This document shows positions 35,258-43,255 of a DNA stretch of 64,000 nt, piece by piece (position 1 is the first letter of the stretch; the number at the start of each line of letters is the position of its first letter). Source of the DNA: Niabella sp. (GTDB lineage Bacteria; Bacteroidota; Bacteroidia; Chitinophagales; Chitinophagaceae); contig JAGIAT010000012.1 of the NCBI GenBank assembly GCA_017744715.1, positions 228,179 through 292,178 on the forward strand, given 5' to 3'. Made by a program: the position numbers and the translations under genes. A model generated the notes under the pieces. That model worked only from the letters and a program-made list of their open reading frames with translations. It did not search any database and was not told where the DNA came from.

Positions 35258-36367
35258 ATGCGGATATTGGAAATGATTCACTCGTTGAACCTGGGCGGTG
35301 CAGAGCGCCTGCTGGTTGATCTGAGCAACCGGCTGGCATCGGAAGCGGATACAGAAGTATTTGTGATGGTGTTGAAGAACCGGGAGGAATTGAACGAAAA
35401 CTTTTTGGTTGGAGAATTGTCTGAACGGATTCATTTTATCCCGATGGGGTTTGGAGATGGACCGAAGCTGAGGTACCTGATACGGGTGTATGAAAAGATC
35501 CGGGAGATACGGCCGGATATTGTGCATATCCATTGCCAGATCCATTACCTGTTGTGGGCCCTCTTCTTTTACCCGAAAAGCCGGTATGTCTATACCCTGC
35601 ATAGCAAGCCGGAAGCGTATCTTTTTGGATATAGAAAACCCATCGCCCGCTATTTAGCCCGGAAAAAACGGTTAACCCTGGTGTCGATCGCAGCGTCGAA
35701 CAGGATTGCATTGCGCCGGTTTTTAAAATTGAACGATGATTTGCTGATTTACAACGGCAGATCGGCGCCCGGAAAAAGTACGGAGTACGACCAGGTGGCC
35801 GGTTTTATAGATGGTATCAGGCGTTCGAAGGAAGACATCGTATTGTTGTCGGTGGCGCGATGTGCTGCGCCGAAGAATTTACAGCTGTTGATTCAAACCG
35901 TTAACCAGCTGGCAGAGGAGGGCGAGCCCTTACACCTGGTGATCGTTGGAGACAATTATTTTAATACACCATTGGGCGAGGAATTGAGGAAAATGACGCG
36001 GGATAATGTGCATTTTGTAGGACCGAAAAAGAATGTGGGCGATTATTTTTTATGCTGCGATGCATTTTGCCTGTCTTCGCTTTATGAAGGAATGCCCATT
36101 ACCTTACTGGAGGCGTTTGCCAGCGGTTGTATACCGGTAAGTACGCCCGTGAGCGGGGCCGCGGATCTTATAGACGACGGTAAAAATGGCTTTTTGGCAA
36201 CCGGGTTCTCAACAGAGGCGTATACAGCCGTATTGAGAAGATTTATTCAACGCCGGCAGCTCATACAAAAGGAGGTGATGATCGATTTTTATGAAAAGAA
36301 TTTCTCAATTGAAAAATGTGCTAACGAATACAGGGCCGTGTTCAACAGATTGCAAGGCACAGAATAA
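35258..36367 (+). CDS. Glycosyltransferase family 4
   Basis: 369 residues, GT-B fold. The N-terminal domain opens with ILEMIHSLNLGGAERLLVDL. The C-terminal nucleotide-sugar domain has VGPKKNVGDYFLCCDAFC and the E-x7-E motif SLYEGMPITLLEAFASG (about residue 275). It is a retaining transferase that extends the lipid-linked repeat unit in the cytoplasm. The gene starts 15 bases after the GT2 gene, so it belongs to the same transcript. Sugar specificity cannot be read. Confidence 0.88.
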   Translation: MRILEMIHSLNLGGAERLLVDLSNRLASEADTEVFVMVLKNREELNENFLVGELSERIHFIPMGFGDGPKLRYLIRVYEKIREIRPDIVHIHCQIHYLLWALFFYPKSRYVYTLHSKPEAYLFGYRKPIARYLARKKRLTLVSIAASNRIALRRFLKLNDDLLIYNGRSAPGKSTEYDQVAGFIDGIRRSKEDIVLLSVARCAAPKNLQLLIQTVNQLAEEGEPLHLVIVGDNYFNTPLGEELRKMTRDNVHFVGPKKNVGDYFLCCDAFCLSSLYEGMPITLLEAFASGCIPVSTPVSGAADLIDDGKNGFLATGFSTEAYTAVLRRFIQRRQLIQKEVMIDFYEKNFSIEKCANEYRAVFNRLQGTE

Positions 36368-36406
36368 CGGGTGAAATCGTAATTATAAGGTTGATGATCG
36401 TTTAGT

Positions 36407-37483
36407 ATGAGTAAAAAGGTGATTGTCGTTTTAGTGAAGAACCTTACCAGCGGAGGGGCCGAAAAACAATCTGTTTTATTGGCAAAGGCACTTGCTGGTA
36501 ACTATGCGGTACATTATGTGATCCTGAATGCAGCATTTCAGGAGCCTAAATATTTGCGCCTGTTGCAGCAAACCCCGTCCATTGCTGTAAAAGCTTTTAA
36601 AGGCCGTCTTGCATCCCGTTTTAAACAGTTTTGTCAGTACCTCCGGCAGCAGGAAACAACGGTGATTTTTAGTTATTTAACAGGTGCAAATTTCTTTGCC
36701 GTTATGGCTGCTAAACTGGCCGGCGTCCGTACCGTGTATACCGGCATCCGGAGTGCTTATCTGTCGCCGGCAAAGGCGTTTATTGACCGGTGGCTTTGCA
36801 ATAACTGGGCTACCGGGGCTGTTTTGAACTGCCACTCGGGCCGGCAATATTTTCTGTCCAGGGGATTTGCCGCGGATAAAATGGTGGTGATCCCCAATTG
36901 CTTTGATGCGATCCGTTCATACCGGGAAAAGGATGGCCATCATGCGCCGCTCCGCATTATAACCGTGGGGCGCTTTGTGGCAGAAAAAGATTATCATACA
37001 GCGCTGGATGTAATCCTTAAAATAAGCCGGATGCACCCCGGTATAACCTACCAGATCATTGGCCATGGTGCGTTGGAAACAACGATCCGGAACCGTATCA
37101 ACGAATTGAAGCTGCAGCATATTGTTGAAGTATTGATTAACCCGGGCAATATCACAGCGCTGCTGGACCAGGCAGATATTTATTTGTCAACTTCTGTTTT
37201 TGAAGGAACCAGCAATGCGATTATGGAAGCGCTAAATGCAGACCTTCCTGTGGTGGCCACCAATGTTGGGGATAACGATAAATTGGTGCAGGAAGGTTCG
37301 AATGGATTTTTAGTGAATGTAAAGGATGTGGATGCGCTGGTTGCCAGCCTGGATCGATTGTTATTAAATCAAAAACTACGACTTGAAATGGGACGAAGAG
37401 GAAAACAACTGCTGGTTGAGCATTATTCAACGGCACAGTTCGCAGAAAATTACCGGTTGCTGATAGAAGGAGGCCGGCTATGA
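36407..37483 (+). CDS. Glycosyltransferase family 4
   Basis: 358 residues, GT-B fold. It begins VIVVLVKNLTSGGAEKQSVLLA, and the donor-site E-x7-E motif is in TSVFEGTSNAIMEALNADLP (about residues 265-284). The sequence VGRFVAEKDYHTALDVI marks the start of the C-terminal domain. It overlaps the next GT4 gene by four bases (ATGA). Its role is a further sugar addition to the repeat unit; the sugar is unknown. Confidence 0.88.
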   Translation: MSKKVIVVLVKNLTSGGAEKQSVLLAKALAGNYAVHYVILNAAFQEPKYLRLLQQTPSIAVKAFKGRLASRFKQFCQYLRQQETTVIFSYLTGANFFAVMAAKLAGVRTVYTGIRSAYLSPAKAFIDRWLCNNWATGAVLNCHSGRQYFLSRGFAADKMVVIPNCFDAIRSYREKDGHHAPLRIITVGRFVAEKDYHTALDVILKISRMHPGITYQIIGHGALETTIRNRINELKLQHIVEVLINPGNITALLDQADIYLSTSVFEGTSNAIMEALNADLPVVATNVGDNDKLVQEGSNGFLVNVKDVDALVASLDRLLLNQKLRLEMGRRGKQLLVEHYSTAQFAENYRLLIEGGRL

Positions 37484-38580
37484 AGATTATGGTGTTGGGT
37501 ACCAGGGGAATTCCCCATATACCGGGTGGTGTGGAAACGCATTGTGAGGAGTTGTACCCGGTTTTGGCGAATGATTTTAAGCATGAGATAACGGTGATCG
37601 GGCGTTCCTGTTATGTTGGGGATAAAGCCGGTAATCACTTCAGGGGCGTGCGGCTAAAAACCATTTATGCGCCCAAAAGCAAGGCGTTTGAAGCGATCGT
37701 ACACACTATGCTGGCGGTATTGTATGCGGCGGTTAAACGGCCCGATCTCATTCACATGCATGCTGTGGGCCCCAGCCTTGTTACACCGCTTGCCCGGTTA
37801 TTGGGTCTTAAAGTGGTAATGACGCATCATGGACCCGATTATGAGCGAAAGAAATGGGGAAAAATGGCGAAGCTGTTTTTGAAGGCAGGTGAACAGGCCG
37901 GAGTGAAATACTCCAATGAAGTAGTGGTGATATCGGAGGAGATCCGGAAGAACATCGCAAAAAAATATGACCGTAAGGATGCCGTGTTGATCCCGAATGG
38001 GGTGTCTATTAAAGGCCGGCCTGTTTTAAGGGAAGCAATACTGGAACGGCATGGGCTCCGGCAATACCGGTATATTTTTACATTAGGCCGTTTTGTTCCC
38101 GAAAAAGGATTTGACTACCTGATCACAGCTTTTATGGAATCGGGGCTTTCGGACCGGTTCCGGTTGGTGATCGCAGGCGATGCGGATCACCCATCGGCGT
38201 ATTCAGAAGCCTTAAAAAAACAGGCAGCCCTGGCGGGCGTACTGCTGCCGGGATTTATTAAAGGTGCCGAATTAGCGCAGTTATTTTCCAACTGTGCGCT
38301 TTTTATATTGCCCTCTTTTTATGAAGGATTACCCATTGCTTTACTGGAAGCAATGGCCTATCAGCTGCCGATCATTGCATCGGATATTCCGGCCAACACA
38401 CAGGTAAACCTCGATCCGGAGCATTATTTTCCGGCCGGCAACACCCGGGCGTTGGCGGAAAAGCTGGTACAGTTCGCCGGAAACGGCAGCATTGGCAAAC
38501 CCGCTGTTTATGATATGGCGGCATACGACTGGAAAAATATTGCCCAAAAAACGCACGAGGTATACAACCGCATGGTATAA
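37480..38580 (+). CDS. Glycosyltransferase family 4, DUF1972-like N-terminus
   Basis: 366 residues, GT-B fold. The opening MKIMVLGTRGIPHIPGGVET resembles the DUF1972-type N-terminal domain of rhamnosyl- and related transferases. The C-terminal domain has LGRFVPEKGFDYLITAF and the E-x7-E motif PSFYEGLPIALLEAMAYQLP. It is the last transferase of the block. A small intergenic region with a palindrome and a -7-like box follows, separating it from the sugar-nucleotide genes. Confidence 0.88.
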   Translation: MKIMVLGTRGIPHIPGGVETHCEELYPVLANDFKHEITVIGRSCYVGDKAGNHFRGVRLKTIYAPKSKAFEAIVHTMLAVLYAAVKRPDLIHMHAVGPSLVTPLARLLGLKVVMTHHGPDYERKKWGKMAKLFLKAGEQAGVKYSNEVVVISEEIRKNIAKKYDRKDAVLIPNGVSIKGRPVLREAILERHGLRQYRYIFTLGRFVPEKGFDYLITAFMESGLSDRFRLVIAGDADHPSAYSEALKKQAALAGVLLPGFIKGAELAQLFSNCALFILPSFYEGLPIALLEAMAYQLPIIASDIPANTQVNLDPEHYFPAGNTRALAEKLVQFAGNGSIGKPAVYDMAAYDWKNIAQKTHEVYNRMV

Positions 38581-38585
38581 TGCGG

Positions 38586-38606
38586 TAGATTTGCCGGCGC
38601 CGGCAA
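38586..38606 (+). promoter_or_regulatory. -7 box overlapping a 16-bp perfect palindrome
   Basis: TAGATTTG at 38586-38593 fits the TAnnTTTG box and runs into TTGCCGGCGCCGGCAA (38591-38606), a perfect palindrome without loop. It lies 5 bases after the GT4 stop and about 130 bases before the epimerase. The palindrome could be an operator; a -33 box was not seen. Confidence 0.4.
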
Positions 38607-38738
38607 CCTGTTGTTTCGGCCCGTTCTGGGGCAGCCGGTGTACAGTAATCTGTAAACCAATTTGTTAACCGTATACCCGTTCCGTTGTAACCGGGGCGTT
38701 ATTCGGAAGATATAATGGATGTTTTTTTAAGTATGAAT

Positions 38739-39707
38739 ATGAAAAAAATTTTAATTACAGGAGGAGCGGGTTTTATCGGATCCAATCTTACTACCTATTT
38801 TCTCGGAAAAGGATATAGTGTGGTTGTGCTGGATAATTTCTCCACGGGGTACAGGCATAACATAGAACAGCATTTGGGGAATGTACATTTTAAACTGATA
38901 GAGGGCGATATCCGCAGCCAGGACGACTGTGAAAAAGCTGTGGCGGGTGCAGATTATGTATTACACCAGGCTGCATTGGGATCGGTTCCGCGATCCATAA
39001 AAGATCCCATTACTACAAATGCAGTAAATATTTCAGGATTTTTAAATATGTTGGTGGCCGCCCGGGATGCGGGGGTAAAGCGTTTTGTGTATGCAGCATC
39101 CTCTTCTACTTATGGTGATTCCGAAAATCTTCCCAAGGTAGAGGATGTGATCGGCAAACCCCTGTCGCCCTATGCCATAACCAAGTACGTAAATGAGCTG
39201 TACGCAGAAATATTTTCAAGAACCTATGGTATCGAAACGATCGGCCTCCGCTATTTCAATGTGTTTGGACGGGGCCAGGATCCTAATGGGGCCTATGCCG
39301 CTGTAATTCCCCTGTTTGTAAAACAGTTAATGAATCATGAAAGCCCGGTGATCAATGGTGACGGGAATTATTCGCGTGATTTTACCTACATCGACAATGT
39401 GATCCAGATGAATGAACGCGCCATGTTAACCAGCCGCCCCGAAGCGGTAAATACCGTTTATAATACGGCTGTGGGAGACCGCACTACATTGAATGATCTG
39501 GTAAAATACCTTAAAGAATACTTAAGCGCATTTGATGCTGAAATTGCCGGTATCCCCGTTGTTTACGGTCCGAACCGGATGGGAGATATTCCCCATTCTT
39601 TAGCATCGGTTGAAAAAGCCATGACCTTACTGGAATACCAGCCCACACATACAATTGATAAAGGCCTGAAAGAAGCCGTTAAATGGTATTGGGAAAATTT
39701 AAGATAA
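38739..39707 (+). CDS. UDP-N-acetylglucosamine 4-epimerase-like (WbpP/TviC type)
   Basis: 322 residues from the ATG at 38739 (MKKILITGGAGFIGSN); ATGs at 38715 and 38733 would add a short unconserved leader. NAD-binding GGAGFIGS, catalytic Ser/Tyr/Lys in AASSSTYGDS and SPYAITKYVNELYA, and RYFNVFGRGQDPNGAYAAVI are the signature of WbpP-like UDP-GlcNAc/GlcNAcA 4-epimerases. With the dehydrogenase that follows after 23 bases it should give UDP-GalNAcA, as in Vi antigen synthesis. The order of the two steps is inferred from the TviB/TviC pathway. Confidence 0.85.
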   Translation: MKKILITGGAGFIGSNLTTYFLGKGYSVVVLDNFSTGYRHNIEQHLGNVHFKLIEGDIRSQDDCEKAVAGADYVLHQAALGSVPRSIKDPITTNAVNISGFLNMLVAARDAGVKRFVYAASSSTYGDSENLPKVEDVIGKPLSPYAITKYVNELYAEIFSRTYGIETIGLRYFNVFGRGQDPNGAYAAVIPLFVKQLMNHESPVINGDGNYSRDFTYIDNVIQMNERAMLTSRPEAVNTVYNTAVGDRTTLNDLVKYLKEYLSAFDAEIAGIPVVYGPNRMGDIPHSLASVEKAMTLLEYQPTHTIDKGLKEAVKWYWENLR

Positions 39708-39730
39708 ACATCAATTATAAATACGTATAT

Positions 39731-41011
39731 ATGAAAAAGATCGCCGTTATTGGCCTGGGGTATGTAGGATTGCCCCTGGCCCGTTTATTTGCTACCAAAT
39801 ATCCGGTTATAGGTTTTGATATCAATCAAAAACGCATTGATGAGCTAAGAGATGGAAAAGATCTGACACTGGAGGTGGAAGAAGCGGTACTGCAGGGAGT
39901 GTTGGTCTCCGAGCATCCGTTCGGCTCCGGTGAAAAAGGATTGTATGTATCCAATGAACTGGCAGATATTGCCGCTGCCGATTTTTACATAGTAACGGTG
40001 CCAACTCCCGTTGACAAACACAACCGACCGGATCTGACGCCGCTTTACAAGGCATCAGAAACGGTAGGCAAAGTGCTGAAGAAAGGAGATATCGTTGTGT
40101 ATGAATCTACCGTTTACCCCGGTGTTACCGAGGAAGAATGCATCCCTGTACTGGAAAAGACATCCGGACTGAAATTTAACGTAGACTTTTTCGCCGGATA
40201 CTCACCGGAACGGATCAACCCCGGAGACAAAGAACATACCGTTGAAAAAATATTGAAGGTAACGTCGGGTTCTACACCCGAAACCGGCCGCGAAGTAGAT
40301 GATCTCTACAAGTCGGTAATTACGGCTGGAACACATCTGGCTCCAACAATTAAAGTTGCAGAGGCGGCAAAAGTAATTGAGAATTCACAGCGGGATATCA
40401 ACATCGCCTTTGTAAACGAGCTGGCCAAGATCTTTAATCTCCTGGGCATCAATACGCAGGATGTGCTGAAGGCCGCCGGAACCAAATGGAATTTTTTACC
40501 CTTTAAGCCGGGATTGGTAGGCGGGCACTGCATTGGTGTAGATCCCTATTACCTGGCGCAAAAGGCCCAGGAGCATGGCTATCATCCGGAAATTATTTTG
40601 GCCGGGCGCCGGCTGAATGATTCCATGGGCGAATATGTAGCGGCTCAGGTAGTAAAAACGATGATCAAAAGAGGGGTTGGTGTAAATGGCGCGGCAATAC
40701 TCATGTTGGGAATTACGTTCAAGGAGAATTGCCCCGATGTAAGAAATACTAAAATCGTAGACGTGATTTCGGCGTTAAAGGACTATGGGGTTGAGGTAAC
40801 CACGTTTGATCCAAAGGCCAATCCTGCAGAAGTGCTGCATGAATATGGGATTGAAAGTACGACCACGTTGCCCCAGGCGAAATTTGATGCCATCGTGTTG
40901 GGAGTGGCACACAATGAGTTTTTGAATATCGATCTGCAGCAGCTAAAAAAAGATAAGGCGGTTGTATATGATGTGAAGGGCGTGCTGGCCGATTGCGATA
41001 ATAAATTGTAA
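39731..41011 (+). CDS. UDP-N-acetylhexosamine dehydrogenase (TviB/WbpO type)
   Basis: 426 residues from ATG 39731; the frame extends 16 codons further upstream into the epimerase gene, but the Rossmann start KIAVIGLGYVGLPLA is immediately behind this ATG. The UDP-glucose/GDP-mannose dehydrogenase architecture is complete: STVYPGVTEEECIPVLE, the catalytic Cys in GGHCIGVDPYYLA (about residue 262) and the C-terminal ILMLGITFKENCPDVRN. It performs a double NAD-dependent oxidation of C6 to a uronic acid. Paired with the WbpP-like epimerase. It ends the EPS locus. Confidence 0.88.
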   Translation: MKKIAVIGLGYVGLPLARLFATKYPVIGFDINQKRIDELRDGKDLTLEVEEAVLQGVLVSEHPFGSGEKGLYVSNELADIAAADFYIVTVPTPVDKHNRPDLTPLYKASETVGKVLKKGDIVVYESTVYPGVTEEECIPVLEKTSGLKFNVDFFAGYSPERINPGDKEHTVEKILKVTSGSTPETGREVDDLYKSVITAGTHLAPTIKVAEAAKVIENSQRDINIAFVNELAKIFNLLGINTQDVLKAAGTKWNFLPFKPGLVGGHCIGVDPYYLAQKAQEHGYHPEIILAGRRLNDSMGEYVAAQVVKTMIKRGVGVNGAAILMLGITFKENCPDVRNTKIVDVISALKDYGVEVTTFDPKANPAEVLHEYGIESTTTLPQAKFDAIVLGVAHNEFLNIDLQQLKKDKAVVYDVKGVLADCDNKL

Positions 41012-41069
41012 CAAGGATTTGTTAATGTAAGGCCAGAACAAGCCCGGCCTGGCATTATTCGGTACGACG

Positions 41070-41108
41070 TACATGTAAAGCGGCTTTGATCCAGCCGCTT
41101 TACATGTA
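41070..41108. terminator. Long stem-loop at the end of the EPS locus
   Basis: ACATGTAAAGCGGCT (41071-41085) and AGCCGCTTTACATGT (41093-41107) pair perfectly over 15 bp, extended by one T-A pair, with a 7-base loop. There is no T run on the plus side, so it may act as an mRNA end or a factor-dependent terminator. It lies 60 bases after the dehydrogenase stop and overlaps the end of the small minus-strand frame. Confidence 0.55.
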
Positions 41109-41246
41109 TATGCGAATATTTGGGGGCGACCTCCGGTTTAAGACTGGCCGGATTGTTTTCCGCCGCTTAAAAAATACAATCAGGGTAATGATCAGTATTA
41201 CCGAAACAACGGACAGGGGGCCTATTTCAAAATTGATTAACTGCAT
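41100..41246 (-). CDS. Possible small single-pass membrane protein
   Basis: A 48-residue frame with ATG at 41246 and TAA at 41100-41102. It reads MQLINFEIGPLSVVSVILII, continues as one hydrophobic helix to VFF, and then KRRK, a positive-inside stop; the tail is Arg/Pro-rich. It starts 30 bases after the DUF2130 stop on the same strand. The overlap of its stop with the 16-bp hairpin and the absence of a clear ribosome site argue for caution. Confidence 0.4.
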   Translation of the reverse strand: MQLINFEIGPLSVVSVILIITLIVFFKRRKTIRPVLNRRSPPNIRIYM

Positions 41247-41276
41247 AAGCAACAGGCTGTTTTAAAAGGATTCCGT

Positions 41277-42539
41277 TTAATCCTCCTCTTCATATCCCAG
41301 CAGGTTAAGGTCTACCGATTCCAGACCGCTGATCCCGTCAATGGAGCCGCGGATATGTGTGGCGTTCAGCAATACTTTTTCCAGTTGCTTTTCCCGCGCT
41401 TTCCATAAGCGTTCCATGGCATCGCGTTCTTTTTGAATAGAGATCTTCATGCTTAAAAAACCCTCCCGGATCGCCTTCCACTGTTCGGCAAACTCCGGGC
41501 TGGTAAGATAGGAGTAAAGCAGGTTCATTTTATCGCCCTTATTTTCCTGGCTTTTTGATGCATTGAATATTTTAATAATGCCATCCCGCAGCACACTGGC
41601 CAGCGCTTTTGCTTCGTTGAAATTGCAGATCCATACCCCTTCCTTTTCACCAAAGCGTTCCATATCTTTGGGATACCGCCGGGTAACCAATACCGCCACG
41701 TCGGCACCCTGGCTGCGCATATCGGCCTTGAGCTTCTCGATCCAGTCGCCGCCAAAGTTTTCGGCCCGTTTGCTTTCCCAGATGATCTTGCCGCAGGCCA
41801 CGCCCAGGTTATTGCGAACGGTTTGAATAGAATCTGCTCCGCGTACGCCTTTCCCCACCTCTTCAATAAGGTCGAAGGGGAATGCTGTGGTAAGCAGCTC
41901 TTCCAGCGCCAGTTCCTGGCTTTCGCCCTGCAATTGCATGGAACCCTGTTCGGCTTTCCGCTGCATTTCTGCTGCCAGTTTTTTCTGCTGTTCCAGCTGG
42001 GTTTCCAGTTCCTTCAGTTTCAGGTTGAACTCATTTTCCCTTAATGCCGTTTTTTCACTCTCGATCCGCCGGAGTTCTTCTGCTATTTTTTCGCGCTCTG
42101 TATTCAGTTTTTTCTGTACCGTTATTTCAAGCTCAGCCTCCCGGGTCTTAAAATCCTGCTCTTTTCTTAAAAAGTCGGCTTCCTTTTGCCGTGCCAGTTT
42201 CAGCTTTTCCTCGTTCTCCTCGTTAGCCTTTTGTAAAGATCCGATGCGGTTCTCAAAATCGGTACTGATGCTTTTGCGCAACTGGGCCTCCAGCTGCTGC
42301 TGCAACGCCTGTTTTTCCGCATTTAATTTTTGCTGCCACTGTTCATTAGCCTTGGTTACCTCCAGTTCCGCGGTTTTCTTCAGAAGGGCAATCTCTTCAT
42401 CCTTGTTCTTTTTATAGTCCTGCATCTGCTTGCGCAGGCCGTCTTTTTCTTTTTCAATGGCGTTTTTCAGCTCATCGGTAAGCGCGGCCTCAATCGGAAA
42501 CTCATGCTGACAGTTTGGGCACTTTATTTTTGTAGACAT
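41277..42539 (-). CDS. DUF2130 domain-containing protein
   Basis: 420 residues. An N-terminal zinc-ribbon-like CPNCQHEF (residues 8-15), then about 180 residues of charged coiled coil rich in Lys, Glu and Gln, then the DUF2130 core with GESQELALEELLTTAFPFD, IIWESKRAENFGGDWIEKLK and VLVTRRYP. The core has a weak resemblance to restriction-endonuclease-like folds in the literature; that is background knowledge, not seen here. Cytoplasmic. The function is not established. A terminator from the upstream gene separates it from the small secreted protein. Confidence 0.88.
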   Translation of the reverse strand: MSTKIKCPNCQHEFPIEAALTDELKNAIEKEKDGLRKQMQDYKKNKDEEIALLKKTAELEVTKANEQWQQKLNAEKQALQQQLEAQLRKSISTDFENRIGSLQKANEENEEKLKLARQKEADFLRKEQDFKTREAELEITVQKKLNTEREKIAEELRRIESEKTALRENEFNLKLKELETQLEQQKKLAAEMQRKAEQGSMQLQGESQELALEELLTTAFPFDLIEEVGKGVRGADSIQTVRNNLGVACGKIIWESKRAENFGGDWIEKLKADMRSQGADVAVLVTRRYPKDMERFGEKEGVWICNFNEAKALASVLRDGIIKIFNASKSQENKGDKMNLLYSYLTSPEFAEQWKAIREGFLSMKISIQKERDAMERLWKAREKQLEKVLLNATHIRGSIDGISGLESVDLNLLGYEEED

Positions 42540-42567
42540 AATTTTCTCTTCTGTCAGTCAAACTTAC

Positions 42568-42600
42568 AAAAAAAAACCACGCTGGTTTCCCAGTGTGGTT
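42568..42600 (-). terminator. Terminator of the small secreted protein gene
   Basis: On the minus strand AACCACACTGG pairs with CCAGCGTGGTT (one G-U), with a four-base loop, and is followed by nine T. It lies 25 bases after the stop at 42625. Confidence 0.8.
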
Positions 42601-42624
42601 TTAATGAACCAGATTCTATAAAAA

Positions 42625-42915
42625 TCAGGCCTCTTGCTTTTCTGCCTCGATTGCTGTTTTCTTGTTGCCCAGCAGTTCCCTGTTGGTAGTAACCCAAACG
42701 TAAGTATGGTTCTTTACTGAAGAAGTAACAGAAGCCTGTGGCGGTGTAGGCGTAGCTGTTGAGTCTTCCTTAGACTTATCTTTTTTGTCTGTTTGTGTGG
42801 AGTCTGTAGACACGACTGTTGAGTCTGTTTTTGTGCTGTCTACCTGAGCAAATGCACTTCCGGTGATCACGGTTGCAGCCAACGCCATCATTACTGTTTT
42901 TGTAGTTCTTTTCAT
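42625..42915 (-). CDS. Small secreted low-complexity protein
   Basis: 96 residues. The signal peptide (MKRTTKTVMMALAATVITGS AFA) is followed by a Ser/Thr/Asp/Lys-rich stretch (about residues 24-60, TDSTVVSTDSTQTDKKDK) and a conserved-looking tail with NHTYVWVTTNRELLGNK. The gene is alone, followed by a strong terminator. The family is not known to me. The acidic/basic repeats suggest a flexible periplasmic protein. Confidence 0.6.
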   Translation of the reverse strand: MKRTTKTVMMALAATVITGSAFAQVDSTKTDSTVVSTDSTQTDKKDKSKEDSTATPTPPQASVTSSVKNHTYVWVTTNRELLGNKKTAIEAEKQEA

Positions 42916-43255
42916 GATTAAAATTTTAATAAAAAATATAAATAATAAAGGTTTACATACTTTTTTCTAACGCTTAAAAAAGCTTTAGTGTTATACAGGA
43001 GTTGTTAATAAATAATATAAAAAATATTAAAACATTGCCGGCTGTAAGCCAGTACTGTAAACGGTTTAAAGGATTATATCAGATGATATAAAGAGCTTTT
43101 CAAAGTATCTTTCTGCATTATTGAAATACAAATACAATACCACGAACGCCAGGAAATAAAAAGAAAATGTTAATGTAAAAGCAGTAATTGATAACTGGTT
43201 GTGATCAACAAAAATAAATATAGCAATAAAGTAGCAAGAATGAAATAACGCCCGG
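42916..43255. other. AT-rich intergenic region
   Basis: No gene or clean regulatory element is visible in these 340 bases. It is clearly more AT-rich than its surroundings and holds only weak hairpins such as GGCT..AGCC near 43041. It must contain the promoter of the small secreted protein, but no TAnnTTTG box was found at a suitable distance. Confidence 0.35.

Noticed and set aside
41070..41108. Intrinsic terminator of the standard type after the EPS locus
   Set aside because: The stem is strong, but no T run follows on either strand, so it was reported only as terminator-like.
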